A stretch of 64,000 nucleotides of DNA from Flavobacterium azizsancarii (GTDB lineage Bacteria; Bacteroidota; Bacteroidia; Flavobacteriales; Flavobacteriaceae), in the NCBI RefSeq assembly GCF_027980145.1, contig NZ_JAMZNK010000022.1:22337-86336 (forward strand). Direction: 5' to 3'. A model generated the notes under the pieces. The model worked only from the letters and a program-made list of their open reading frames with translations. It did not search any database and had not been told where the DNA came from. Shown here piece by piece: positions 27,944 to 36,132 of this stretch (position 1 is the stretch's first letter; every line of letters starts with the position of its first letter). The position numbers and the translations under genes are program-made.

Positions 27944-28804
27944 ATGAAAACAAAATTTTTATTTATTGGACCATTAGCCGCTTTATCCTTTTTTATTAGC
28001 TGTAACTCTGATGAGAAAACAAACGAGGTAAAAACTACGGCAATCTCGAACGACGAAATTGTTGCTACTTCTAAAATTGATGCCTCGATTGAAGATATAA
28101 CCAATATTGCCGACGATCAATTTAATGTTCAACAAAACAGCACTGCTAAATCTGGCGGAACTATAAAAAGTTTTCTTCCGGCTTGTGCCAAAATTACAAC
28201 GGTCCTAACAAATAATACATGGACAAAAACTGTTGATTTTGGCGCTGAAGGCTGCACGCTTGACAATGGAAACATCATTAAAGGAAAAATGATTCTTTCA
28301 TTTGCAAATGATCTCTCTGCTTCCAGCCAGACTATCAGCTATACTTTTGAAGGATTTTATCATAATGGCAAAAAACTTCAGGGAAATAAAAGTATTGTTC
28401 GAACTATAAAAACAACTAATCTATTTGCAACGGCACATCCGGTTTCGGCTGCAACTATAGATATGACTATTACTTTTGATGACGGAAAAGTGTACACTAG
28501 AAAAGGTGCTTTGGTAAAAGAGACGGTTCCCGGCTACGATACCTGGCTTAATTGGGAAGACAACGCTTATTTAGTTACCGGAACCGGATCGACTACTTTC
28601 CCAAACGGAGATGTTCTTTCAACTGAAATTACAACACCACTGGAATTTGAAGCCTCCTGCAAAAAACCATTTGCTGTAAAAGGAGTCGTTTCTGTAACTA
28701 AAAATGGAGCTACTGCTGTTATTGATTACGGAGATGGCAATTGTGATACGCTTGCAAAAATAACAAAGGATGGGACAACTACAGAAATTGAACTGAAAAA
28801 ATAA
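27944..28804 (+). CDS. Hypothetical lipoprotein
   Basis: The 286-residue protein has a signal peptide with a lipobox (FFISC, cysteine near residue 20) followed by NSDEKTNE. The mature part has paired cysteines in LPACAKI, AEGCTLD, EASCKKP and GNCDTL and repeated beta-type segments (GNIIKGKMILSF, FPNGDVLSTEI). I do not recognise a named family. The lipoprotein signal suggests envelope location. It stands alone and converges on rlmN across a bidirectional terminator. Confidence 0.75.
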   Translation: MKTKFLFIGPLAALSFFISCNSDEKTNEVKTTAISNDEIVATSKIDASIEDITNIADDQFNVQQNSTAKSGGTIKSFLPACAKITTVLTNNTWTKTVDFGAEGCTLDNGNIIKGKMILSFANDLSASSQTISYTFEGFYHNGKKLQGNKSIVRTIKTTNLFATAHPVSAATIDMTITFDDGKVYTRKGALVKETVPGYDTWLNWEDNAYLVTGTGSTTFPNGDVLSTEITTPLEFEASCKKPFAVKGVVSVTKNGATAVIDYGDGNCDTLAKITKDGTTTEIELKK

Positions 28805-28820
28805 ATATCCTTTTTGCCCA

Positions 28821-28868
28821 AAAAAAAGCATTAAAAGCAAGAACCAGTCTCGTTTTTAATGCTTTTTT
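28821..28868. terminator. Bidirectional terminator between the lipoprotein gene and rlmN
   Basis: AAAAAGCATTAAAA and its complement TTTTTAATGCTTTTT form a long stem around a 15-base loop, with A/T runs on both outer edges. It lies between two converging genes and can serve both. Confidence 0.8.
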
Positions 28869-28888
28869 GTTGATATCTAAATACTAAT

Positions 28889-29932
28889 TTATCCTTCTTT
28901 ATTCGCTAATTGCCCGCAAGCAGCATCAATATCTTTACCTCGGCTACGACGTACTTTAACTACTACTCCAATGTTTTCCAATGCTTTTATATAAGCCATA
29001 ATAGACTCTTCTGAAGCTTGCTGGAATTCTCCGTCATCAATTGGGTTATATTCAATTAAATTTACTTTGCATGGTACATATTTACAGAATTTAACCAAAG
29101 CGTCTATTGAAGCCTTATCGTCGTTGATTCCTTTCCAGACTACATATTCGTATGAAATTTTATTCTTCGTTTTTCTGTACCAATATTCTAATGACTCTCG
29201 TAAATCTGCCAACGGAAAGTTTTTACTAAAAGGCATGATACGCGCACGAATTTCATCTATGGCTGAATGTAAAGAAACTGCCAATTTGAATTTGACATCA
29301 TCATCGGCCATTTTTTTAATCATTTTGGGTATTCCTGAAGTCGATACCATAATACGTTTTGGCGACATCCCCAAACCTTCAGGCGATGTAATCATATCAA
29401 TGGCTTTAATTACATTGTTATAATTCATTAAAGGCTCTCCCATTCCCATAAAAACAATGTTCGAAAGCGGATGATTGTGGTACAAGCGACTTTCTTTATC
29501 GATTGCAATAACCTGATCGTAGATTTCTCCCGGTTCCAGATTTCGCATTCTTTTTAAACGTGAGGTAGCACAAAAATTACAATCTAAACTACAACCTACC
29601 TGACTTGAAACGCAAGCTGTTGTTCTGGTATCTGTGGGAATCAAAACAGATTCTACCACTAAACCATCGTGCAGCCTAACTGCGTTTTTTACTGTACCAT
29701 CACTGCTGCGTTGCATTGTATCAACCTTTATATGATTGATTACAAAATTATCTTCGAGCATAGAACGAGTTGATTTGGCAACATTTGTCATATCCTCAAA
29801 ACTATGTGCTCCCTTGCTCCATAACCATTCATAGACTTGATTGCCACGAAAAGCTTTGTCATTATTTTCGACAAAAAAATCGCGTAACTGATCTTTTGAT
29901 AAGGCTCGTATGTCTTTTTTCTCAATTTGCAT
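28889..29932 (-). CDS. rlmN: 23S rRNA/tRNA adenine C2-methyltransferase RlmN
   Basis: RlmN is a radical-SAM enzyme that methylates C2 of A2503 in 23S rRNA and A37 in some tRNAs. The 347-residue protein has the CxxxCxxC cluster motif in GCSLDCNFCATS (near residues 113-120), FMGMGEPLMNY, STSGIPKMI and the C-terminal catalytic cysteine in DAACGQL. The N-terminal accessory helix-hairpin domain is present (LRDFFVENNDKAFRGNQVYE). Length is normal. Confidence 0.95.
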   Translation of the reverse strand: MQIEKKDIRALSKDQLRDFFVENNDKAFRGNQVYEWLWSKGAHSFEDMTNVAKSTRSMLEDNFVINHIKVDTMQRSSDGTVKNAVRLHDGLVVESVLIPTDTRTTACVSSQVGCSLDCNFCATSRLKRMRNLEPGEIYDQVIAIDKESRLYHNHPLSNIVFMGMGEPLMNYNNVIKAIDMITSPEGLGMSPKRIMVSTSGIPKMIKKMADDDVKFKLAVSLHSAIDEIRARIMPFSKNFPLADLRESLEYWYRKTKNKISYEYVVWKGINDDKASIDALVKFCKYVPCKVNLIEYNPIDDGEFQQASEESIMAYIKALENIGVVVKVRRSRGKDIDAACGQLANKEG

Positions 29933-29936
29933 AGTG

Positions 29937-29944
29937 CAAAGTTA
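29937..29944 (-). promoter_or_regulatory. rlmN promoter, -7 box with almost no leader
   Basis: On the minus strand TAACTTTG matches TAnnTTTG and ends 4 bases before the ATG at 29932. If it works at its usual distance, the rlmN mRNA would be leaderless or nearly so. Confidence 0.45.
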
Positions 29945-30208
29945 ATCACTTTTGTCATTTTTTTTGACTTTTAGATGCTTTCTTAATCAAACCAATAAAA
30001 TTTTGAAAGACTAATTAATTTTTTAAATGCGAATTGAATCTTAAAAAACGATCCAAAAATGCTTCTCTGCACCAAAAACAAAAAACAAGGCAGTTAATTA
30101 TTAAACAAAAGAAGAATTAACTATCAAAACAAATATTTAAAGTAATACATTTACCACAAAATTATCCAACCACAAATTACTCCTCATTTTTGTATAAAAA
30201 TCATCAAC

Positions 30209-30252
30209 ATGATTTTTATCATTCCATTTTCAATGTTTGCACAATAAATTTG
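30209..30252 (+). promoter_or_regulatory. CRP/FNR-type site plus -7 box before first YceI gene
   Basis: ATGATTTTTATCAT (30209-30222) has the TGAY-N4-RTCA form of CRP/FNR-family sites. After 22 bases comes TAAATTTG (30245-30252), a -7 box. The site centre is close to -42 from the predicted start, a class II activator position. A second palindrome, AATTTGAT-N7-ATCAAATT (30247-30269), overlaps the -7 box. The rest of the 411-base spacer from 29933 has no gene that I can see. Confidence 0.6.
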
Positions 30253-30343
30253 ATATCAGAAATCAAATTCAAATTATGATTCTATAAAAACTATTGAATT
30301 ATAAACTTCTTCATTCATCTGATTAACCTATTACAATATCAAA

Positions 30344-30937
30344 ATGAGAGCAATTAAATCAATTTTATTGACGGTGATTTTTACAACATTTTCACTACAC
30401 ACACAAGCACAAAGAAATTATACTGTAGCAAAATCAACTTTTGAAGTTTCGGGAACTTCAAACATACACGACTGGGTAATGAAATCTACAGAAGGTAGCG
30501 GAACAGCAAACCTGACAGCTAATGATTCTAAACTAATTAATATAAACGGTCTGACTATTACGCTATTAGCAGAAAGCATAAAAAGCAGCAAAACAAGTAT
30601 GGATGATGTAGCCTATGTTACAATGGAAACTAAAACATACAAAAATATCAAGTACGTTTTAAAATCTGCTTCTAAATTAAATGAAACAACCTGGAACATA
30701 ACAGGAACTTATACTATTGCAGGAACAAGCAAAGAATACAAAACTCAGGTTAATGTAATTGCCAGTAATGGAAATTTTATCCTTAAAGGATCTAACCAAA
30801 TAACTTTTGCTGATTTTGGAATGTCTACTCCAACAGCAGCTCTTGGAGTTGTCAGAGCCGGAAAAGAACTAACTGTAATTTTCAACATTACTTTAAATGA
30901 TCCTGCCAAAAATGATAATAATTTAGTTATTAAATAG
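30344..30937 (+). CDS. YceI family periplasmic protein (first copy)
   Basis: The 197-residue protein has a signal peptide (cleavage near TQAQ, residue 22) and a YceI-like lipocalin fold: STFEVSGTSNIHDW, then a run of beta strands ending in ITFADFGMSTPTAALGVVRA and GKELTVIFNITL. YceI proteins bind isoprenoid-type lipids in known structures; the ligand here is unknown. It is about half identical by eye to the protein at 31359-31949. A likely terminator at 31051-31094 follows, so it is probably monocistronic. Confidence 0.85.
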   Translation: MRAIKSILLTVIFTTFSLHTQAQRNYTVAKSTFEVSGTSNIHDWVMKSTEGSGTANLTANDSKLININGLTITLLAESIKSSKTSMDDVAYVTMETKTYKNIKYVLKSASKLNETTWNITGTYTIAGTSKEYKTQVNVIASNGNFILKGSNQITFADFGMSTPTAALGVVRAGKELTVIFNITLNDPAKNDNNLVIK

Positions 30938-31050
30938 TATTTAAATACTTCAATCATTTATTCTAAATATTGAACTTAATCCCCTCATAAAAACAGAAAA
31001 CTACTATATCTTATTTATAGTAAAAGCTACATAAGGAACAGGTATTTTAT

Positions 31051-31094
31051 TAAAAGCAGAAAAATTATAGCAATAATTTTTCTGCTTTTTTTTT
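31051..31094 (+). terminator. Terminator after the first YceI gene
   Basis: AAAAGCAGAAAAATTAT pairs with ATAATTTTTCTGCTTTT around a 4-base loop, followed by further T. It lies about 115 bases past the stop at 30937. Confidence 0.8.
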
Positions 31095-31239
31095 GACTAA
31101 AAAGTTCCGAAAATCTGTAATTATTCAAAAATGATTCTACTCTGTTTAAAAACTATTCTAAGTTTTTAACCTTTTTAAGCAGTTTATCAAAAATGCAAAC
31201 GATGTAGTTAGATAATACAATTTTAATAAAAATTTAACA

Positions 31240-31283
31240 ATGACTTATATCATAATATTCTCTTAATGATCCCTCTAAATTTG
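31240..31283 (+). promoter_or_regulatory. CRP/FNR-type site plus -7 box before second YceI operon
   Basis: ATGACTTATATCAT (31240-31253) has the TGAY-N4-RTCA form, and after 22 bases comes TAAATTTG (31276-31283). Motif, spacing and -7 sequence are the same as in front of the first YceI gene. The remaining parts of the 421-base spacer hold the preceding terminator and A+T-rich sequence. Confidence 0.6.
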
Positions 31284-31358
31284 ATACAAGTTAATAAGGT
31301 AAACAATTAGTACTAACTTAAAATTGACTTAAGATTTTATAATTTTTTTTAAACAAAC

Positions 31359-31949
31359 ATGACAAAAAACAACAGCATTATGAAAACGACAAGAATAAAA
31401 CTATTGGCATTAGTGGTTTCTTTTTTAGGAATAACTTCAATTGCAACTGCACAAAGAAATTACACATTAGATAGTAAATCTACATTTTCAGTTTCAGGTA
31501 CATCAACATTACATGATTGGGAAATGAAATCAAGTTCAGCAACAGGAACTGCAAACCTGACAATCACAAACTTTAAACTAACTGAGATAGAATCGCTATC
31601 TATAACTCTTTTAGCAGAAAGTATTAAAAGCGAGAAAAAAAGCATGGACAAAGTAGCGTATGAAACTTTAAAAACCGACAAGAATAAAAGCATTAAATAT
31701 GTTCTTAAATCTGCCGAAAAAGTAAACGAAACTACTTGGGAACTAACCGGGACTTATACAATTGCCGGAGTCAGCAAAGTACTTAAAACGACTGTAAAAA
31801 CAACTGTAACAAAAGAAGGTCTGAACATACAGGGAACAAACAAAATCACTTTTACTGATTTTGGGATGAAATCTCCAACCGCAATGTTAGGCACCATCAA
31901 AACAGGTCAGGATTTGACTTTAAAATTTAATTTAAACTTTAATATATAA
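31359..31949 (+). CDS. YceI family periplasmic protein (second copy)
   Basis: This 196-residue paralogue of the previous YceI protein has a signal peptide (ALVVSFLGITSIATAQ, cleavage near residue 31 from the first ATG; the ATG at 31380, MKTTRIKL, gives a more usual length). The mature part has STFSVSGTSTLHDWEMKSSS, LAESIKSEKKSMDK and ITFTDFGMKSPTAMLGTIKT. It is separated by 5 bases from the following outer-membrane protein gene, so the two and the third gene at 33343 form an operon. Confidence 0.86.
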   Translation: MTKNNSIMKTTRIKLLALVVSFLGITSIATAQRNYTLDSKSTFSVSGTSTLHDWEMKSSSATGTANLTITNFKLTEIESLSITLLAESIKSEKKSMDKVAYETLKTDKNKSIKYVLKSAEKVNETTWELTGTYTIAGVSKVLKTTVKTTVTKEGLNIQGTNKITFTDFGMKSPTAMLGTIKTGQDLTLKFNLNFNI

Positions 31950-31954
31950 TTATC

Positions 31955-33337
31955 ATGAAAAAAATCTATCTACTATTTATAGCATTAGCAAGCACGTTTG
32001 CGGCAAATGCACAGCTTAGCTTTGGACATATTCAGAACCAGGTTCCTCGCGATCAAAGAGCTATCAATGTATTCGACGTTAGAAAAGATACAACTGCATA
32101 TAAAGGTATTAGTGTTGACATAGGTGGTGCATTTGCATTACAATTTCAAGCTATAAATTCGTTCAATCACCAAGGAGATTTTACGGGAACACCAAATGCC
32201 GGATACAGATTAAACAATCTGACTAACGATTTTAATTTACCTAATGCTAATATGACAATAGGTGCACAATTAGCAGATGGGGTACGTGTAAATCTAGACC
32301 TTTATCTTGCTTCGAGACACCACCATGAGACTTGGGTACAAGGTGGATACTTACAAATTGATAAGTTAGATTTCATTAAAAAAGGTCTTCTTGAAGATGT
32401 TATGAAATATACTACCATCAAGATAGGTCAAATGGAAAACAATTATGGTGATGCGCACTTTAGAAGAAGTAATAACGCTTATACTATCACAAACCCTTTT
32501 ATTGGCAATAATATCATGGATGCTTTTACTACTGAAATGGGAGCTGAAATTTACTATAACAGAAGCGGTTTTGTAAGTATGATTGGAGTAACAAACTCTA
32601 AATTAAATCAAAACGTACAAGAAATTATTCCTGGACCTACTACTGCAATTACTCCAGATCAAAATACGACTGTCAGCCCTACGATTTTGGCTAAACTAGG
32701 TTGGGACAAACAAGTTGATACTGATTTAAGAATCAGACTTACCGGATCTTATTATCATACAGCAAACTCAAGCGGAAACTTATATTCTTCAGACAGAGCA
32801 GGAAGCCGTTTTTATAGTGTTATGACTCACGCCGGTACAATTGGTTACCCAGCTAGTAATATTTTAGATTCTGAAAGTAATAAAGATACCGGGAGATTTA
32901 ATCCGGGATTTGGCAACTGGGCTACATCATATATGATCAACCCGTTTGTAAAATATAAAGGTTTTGAATTCTTTGGTACTCTTGAATTTGCTTCAGGAGG
33001 TGATTATAAAGGAACAGATGATACACGTAATGTCAACCAATATGTTGGAGATTTAGTATACCGTTTTGGAAGCCACGAAAATTTATATGTTGGTGCTAAA
33101 TACAACTTAGTAGATGGTAAATTAAGAAATAGTGATGCTGAGGCTGTTCAGGTAAACAGATTTGAAGCTGCAGCAGGTTGGTTTATGACTAAAAATATTT
33201 TGGCAAAACTTTCATACGTACAACAGAATTACAAAAACTACCAACAGTTTGGAAACGTAGGCGGAGTTTCAATGCCAAATGATTTTTACGGAGGAAAATT
33301 TGAAGGACTAATGTTTGAAGCGACAATTTCATTCTAA
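31955..33337 (+). CDS. Outer-membrane porin-like beta-barrel protein
   Basis: The 460-residue protein has a signal peptide (FIALASTFAANAQ, residue 19) and the profile of an outer-membrane barrel: glycine- and tyrosine-rich alternating strands, a run of amphipathic segments and a C-terminal FEATISF strand ending in phenylalanine. QMENNYGDAHFRRSNNA is a conserved-looking loop. I cannot name a family; the whole-barrel look suggests a porin-type protein. Its place between two YceI-like genes suggests handling of a lipid or hydrophobic substrate, which is inference. Confidence 0.75.
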   Translation: MKKIYLLFIALASTFAANAQLSFGHIQNQVPRDQRAINVFDVRKDTTAYKGISVDIGGAFALQFQAINSFNHQGDFTGTPNAGYRLNNLTNDFNLPNANMTIGAQLADGVRVNLDLYLASRHHHETWVQGGYLQIDKLDFIKKGLLEDVMKYTTIKIGQMENNYGDAHFRRSNNAYTITNPFIGNNIMDAFTTEMGAEIYYNRSGFVSMIGVTNSKLNQNVQEIIPGPTTAITPDQNTTVSPTILAKLGWDKQVDTDLRIRLTGSYYHTANSSGNLYSSDRAGSRFYSVMTHAGTIGYPASNILDSESNKDTGRFNPGFGNWATSYMINPFVKYKGFEFFGTLEFASGGDYKGTDDTRNVNQYVGDLVYRFGSHENLYVGAKYNLVDGKLRNSDAEAVQVNRFEAAAGWFMTKNILAKLSYVQQNYKNYQQFGNVGGVSMPNDFYGGKFEGLMFEATISF

Positions 33338-33342
33338 AAAAG

Positions 33343-33894
33343 ATGAACACAAGATTTTCAATCTTAATTATGGGTTTAGCAGTTTTATTTTTTTTCGGAA
33401 GTGCTAAACCCACTTTTTCAGCAGAAGATACAATCTTGGTAATAAATAAAGTTAAAATAGAAATTACCGGAGTATCTACAGTAGGCAAATACAATTGTTC
33501 GAATACATTTTTGAAGAGAGATACCCTTTTTTTGAATTCAAACAAAAAAAATATCTTTAATACTGAAATCAAAATGTCTCAATTTGATTGTGGAAACAAA
33601 ATCATGACTAAAGATTTACAGGGAACTGTAAAAATTAAACAATTCCCTAACAGTACTGTAACGATCACAGATGTAAAACCATTTGGTAAAAATTACAAAT
33701 GTAACCTTACCTTTTTAATCACTAATAAAACACTTAAATACAAAGATTTCATATTATACGGCTCTGATAATAATATTCATGGATCACTTGATTTAAATTT
33801 TTCTGATATTGAGTTACAAGCGCCCGTTAAAATGGCCGGCTTAATAAAAGTCAGAGATGAAATCGTAATTAATTTTAGTTTATATAAAAACTAA
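33343..33894 (+). CDS. YceI-like secreted protein
   Basis: The 183-residue protein has a signal peptide (cleavage near SAKPTFSA) and a beta-rich mature part: KIEITGVSTVGKYNCSN, FPNSTVTI, KYKDFILYGSDNNIHGSLDL and PVKMAGLIKVRDEIVINFSL. The overall strand pattern resembles a diverged YceI domain, and two or three cysteines may pair. It lies 5 bases after the porin-like gene and ends the operon; the terminator at 33958-33988 follows. Confidence 0.68.
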   Translation: MNTRFSILIMGLAVLFFFGSAKPTFSAEDTILVINKVKIEITGVSTVGKYNCSNTFLKRDTLFLNSNKKNIFNTEIKMSQFDCGNKIMTKDLQGTVKIKQFPNSTVTITDVKPFGKNYKCNLTFLITNKTLKYKDFILYGSDNNIHGSLDLNFSDIELQAPVKMAGLIKVRDEIVINFSLYKN

Positions 33895-33957
33895 AGGATT
33901 ACAAATCTTCTGTTTTTTTTTTAAAATATTTTCATGTTTTTTTTATTTAATACCCTG

Positions 33958-33988
33958 AAAAGGTACCTCAGTTTGAGGTACCTTTTTG
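33958..33988 (+). terminator. Terminator after the YceI operon
   Basis: AAAAGGTACCTCA and TGAGGTACCTTTT form a 13-base-pair stem with a 3-base loop followed by T. It lies 63 bases past the stop at 33894 and upstream of the sigma-54 promoter. Confidence 0.85.
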
Positions 33989-34032
33989 ATTTAGAAAAAA
34001 AACGAAACTATAATTTTATGTTTATAAAAACT

Positions 34033-34047
34033 TGGCACGAGAATTGC
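34033..34047 (+). promoter_or_regulatory. Sigma-54 (RpoN) promoter
   Basis: TGGCAC, five bases (GAGAA), TTGC: this matches the -24/-12 consensus TGGCACGRNNNTTGC at every fixed position. The predicted start is near 34058, leaving a leader of about 105 bases before the lipoprotein gene at 34163. The inverted pair AGCTCTT/AAGAGCT (34050-34085 region) lies in the leader. Confidence 0.72.
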
Positions 34048-34162
34048 CTAGCTCTTAAAAGAAAAATAATCTTACAAAGAGCTCAATCATTTTTAAATAT
34101 GTATCTTTATTTTTCAGCTTTATAACCTTTTAATTTTAATAACCTTAAAAAAATCAATTATC

Positions 34163-34528
34163 ATGAAAAAACAAATTCTAAGCTTAGCTGTTATCGCTTT
34201 ATTGGCATTCGCTGTTCAATCTTGTAAAAAAGAAGAACCAAAATTAACAGAAGAAGAATTAACTCTTGGAAACAAAGTTGATACTTTGGCAACAGACGTT
34301 AAAGAAATCAAGGACAGCGCGGTAACCAAAACTGAAGGTGCTGCACAAGACGTTAAGGATGCTACTAAAAAAGCAGCCGATGATGTTGAAAACGCTGCTA
34401 AAAAAACGGCTACTGACGTAAAAGACGCTACAAAAAAAGGCGCTGAGAAAGTAGAAAATGCTGCTAAAGTTGCTAAAGACGGAACAGTAAAAACTGCTAA
34501 AGAAGTTAATGAAGCTTTGAAAAAGTAA
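34163..34528 (+). CDS. Small lipoprotein with LEA-like KDATKKA repeats
   Basis: The 121-residue protein has a signal peptide with a lipobox (FAVQSC, cysteine near residue 21), then KKEEPK. From about residue 45 it consists of amphipathic repeats of 11-13 residues such as KDATKKAADDVENAAKK, rich in alanine, lysine and aspartate, like late-embryogenesis-abundant or apolipoprotein-type helices. Such proteins are linked to desiccation or envelope stress, but that is only an analogy. The near-consensus sigma-54 promoter upstream indicates RpoN-dependent, activator-requiring expression. Confidence 0.78.
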   Translation: MKKQILSLAVIALLAFAVQSCKKEEPKLTEEELTLGNKVDTLATDVKEIKDSAVTKTEGAAQDVKDATKKAADDVENAAKKTATDVKDATKKGAEKVENAAKVAKDGTVKTAKEVNEALKK

Positions 34529-34550
34529 TTTCTCTTAAAATTCAAAATTG

Positions 34551-34581
34551 AACCACTCGTTACAACGGGTGGTTTTTTTTT
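34551..34581 (+). terminator. Terminator after the repeat-rich lipoprotein gene
   Basis: AACCACTCGT and ACGGGTGGTT pair around a TACA loop and are followed by eight T. It lies 22 bases past the stop. Confidence 0.85.
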
Positions 34582-34641
34582 ATGCAAAAAAGTGAATGAA
34601 TATTTTTTGTATTTTTACAATCAAATTTAGAAGACTACAAC

Positions 34642-35283
34642 ATGCATTTTATATCACAAGAACTAGAAGACTATATCGAACAACATTCTGAAAAAGAGCC
34701 GGAATTATTAGCGAAACTAAACAAAGAAACGTATCAGAAAATACTTTTGCCAAGAATGTTAAGCGGACATTTTCAGGGACGTGTTCTCAGTATGTTGTCT
34801 AAATTGATTCGTCCGGTGAATATTCTTGAAATTGGTACTTATACAGGCTATGCTGCCTTGTGTTTGTGTGAAGGAATGCAAGAAAGCGGGCAATTGCATA
34901 CTATTGATATTAAAGAAGAATTGGTTGATTTTCAGAGAAAATATTTTGACGCTTCGCCTTGGGGAAAACAAATTTTTCAGCATTTAGGAGAAGCTGTTAC
35001 TATTATTCCAAATCTGGATGTGAAATTTGATTTAGTTTTCATAGACGCTGACAAAGAAAACTATCTGAATTATTGGGAAATGATTGTTCCTAAAATGAAT
35101 AAGGGCGGAATCATTTTATCTGATAATGTTTTATGGAGCGGTAAAATCCTTGAACCTGTTCATCCCAATGATGTGAGTACAAAAGTACTTTTAGAATATA
35201 ACTTGCTTTTGAAAAATGATCCCAGAGTAGAGACGGTCTTATTACCAATTCGTGATGGTTTGACGGTTAGTCGGGTGCTTTAG
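34642..35283 (+). CDS. O-methyltransferase (SAM-dependent, catechol type)
   Basis: The 213-residue protein belongs to methyltransferase family 3 (caffeoyl-CoA/catechol O-methyltransferase type). Visible are ILEIGTYTGYAAL (SAM loop, near residue 57), the acidic motif HTIDIKEE, LVFIDADKENYLNYW (metal and substrate region) and LSDNVLWSG. There is no signal peptide. Substrates of bacterial members range from catechols to hydroxamates, so no product is assigned. It stands as a single gene after the lipoprotein terminator. Confidence 0.9.
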   Translation: MHFISQELEDYIEQHSEKEPELLAKLNKETYQKILLPRMLSGHFQGRVLSMLSKLIRPVNILEIGTYTGYAALCLCEGMQESGQLHTIDIKEELVDFQRKYFDASPWGKQIFQHLGEAVTIIPNLDVKFDLVFIDADKENYLNYWEMIVPKMNKGGIILSDNVLWSGKILEPVHPNDVSTKVLLEYNLLLKNDPRVETVLLPIRDGLTVSRVL

Positions 35284-35458
35284 TCACATCTTGTTCAGTT
35301 CACACAAGAAACTCGACAAAGATTGGCGAATATCTGAACGGAAATACTAGTGTGATCTCTCCTTCGTCGAGATGACAAACTTTGTGGTTACTTCTCTATT
35401 TACCCATTCTTTAACTTAATGATATTGTTCTTTAACCAGAGGTAAATAGATCGAATTA
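35284..35458. repeat. Intergenic spacer with repeat-like sequence
   Basis: No gene is visible in this spacer. It contains the segment TGTGATCTCTCCTTCGTCGA (35351 region) followed by GATGACA, and AACTCGACAAAGATTGGCGA upstream. The former resembles a dispersed intergenic repeat (TGTGATCTCTCn...CGAGATGACA) that I associate with Flavobacterium genomes from memory; only one copy is seen here. Confidence 0.35.
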
Positions 35459-35503
35459 AAAAAGGCTTTAGCCAAAACGTAACGTTTTGGCTAAAGCCTT
35501 TTA
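35459..35503. terminator. Strong bidirectional terminator
   Basis: AAAAGGCTTTAGCCAAAACG and its complement form a stem of about 20 base pairs with a tiny loop and T/A tracts at both ends. It lies between the converging O-methyltransferase and PAP2 genes. Confidence 0.85.
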
Positions 35504-35568
35504 TTTTGTTTTGAATTCCCAGCTCTCCGGTTAAGGCAGAAGACGATTCAATAAATAACTCCTAAAAA

Positions 35569-36132
35569 TTACCCTGGAAAATATTGAGGTTTTAGTTTTC
35601 TGTAAACCAAATAAATCAAAAATCCGAAAAGTGCTCCAAAGAAATAACCTGTAAGGATGTCTCCCGGATAATGCAATCCTAAGTAAATTCTACTGTAAGC
35701 AAAAATTAACGGCCATAAAAACAAGAATCCTAAATACTTGAAATGGCGTTTTAGAACCAGAAACAAGAAAGTAGCAACTGCCATTGTATTCGCTGCATGT
35801 CCTGAAAAGAAACTATATGATTTTCTGACTTGAACTACACGAATAAACGAATTGATTTCGGGATTATTACAAGGACGCAAACGCTGAAAAGTGTATTTAA
35901 ACAAATTCGTTGCCTGATCTGTAAAAGCAATCAAAACCGCGATAAACAGTAGTAAATATAAGGTTTGCTTTCCCCCTATTTTTTTATAAATAAGATAAAA
36001 CAACAGTATGAAAAATGGGGTCCAATATAACTGATTGGTGATTATAAGCCAAAGTTTATCGTATGTTTCAGAACCTAAACCATTAAGATATACCAAGAGA
36101 CTGGTATCTAATTCTTTTATTTTTTCGAGCAT
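35569..36132 (-). CDS. PAP2 family phosphatase, membrane protein
   Basis: The 187-residue protein has about five membrane segments and the three PAP2 motifs: KYTFQRLRP (KxxxxxxRP), SFFSGHA (xSGH, near residue 104) and SRIYLGLHYPGD (SRxxxxxHxxxD). Such enzymes dephosphorylate lipid phosphates, including undecaprenyl pyrophosphate (BacA-independent recycling) or phosphatidylglycerol phosphate; the substrate cannot be chosen from sequence. The start codon overlaps the tatA stop by one base. Confidence 0.92.
   Translation of the reverse strand: MLEKIKELDTSLLVYLNGLGSETYDKLWLIITNQLYWTPFFILLFYLIYKKIGGKQTLYLLLFIAVLIAFTDQATNLFKYTFQRLRPCNNPEINSFIRVVQVRKSYSFFSGHAANTMAVATFLFLVLKRHFKYLGFLFLWPLIFAYSRIYLGLHYPGDILTGYFFGALFGFLIYLVYRKLKPQYFPG

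Noticed and set aside
30247..30269. AATTTGAT-N7-ATCAAATT palindrome as the FNR site of the first YceI gene
   Set aside because: The spacer is 7 rather than 4 bases and the palindrome overlaps the -7 box; it is not repeated before the second YceI operon, while the TGAY-N4-RTCA site is.
35284..35503. Possible CRISPR or tandem array in the O-methyltransferase to PAP2 spacer
   Set aside because: Only single inverted repeats are present; there are no equal-length direct repeats with regular spacers anywhere in the window.
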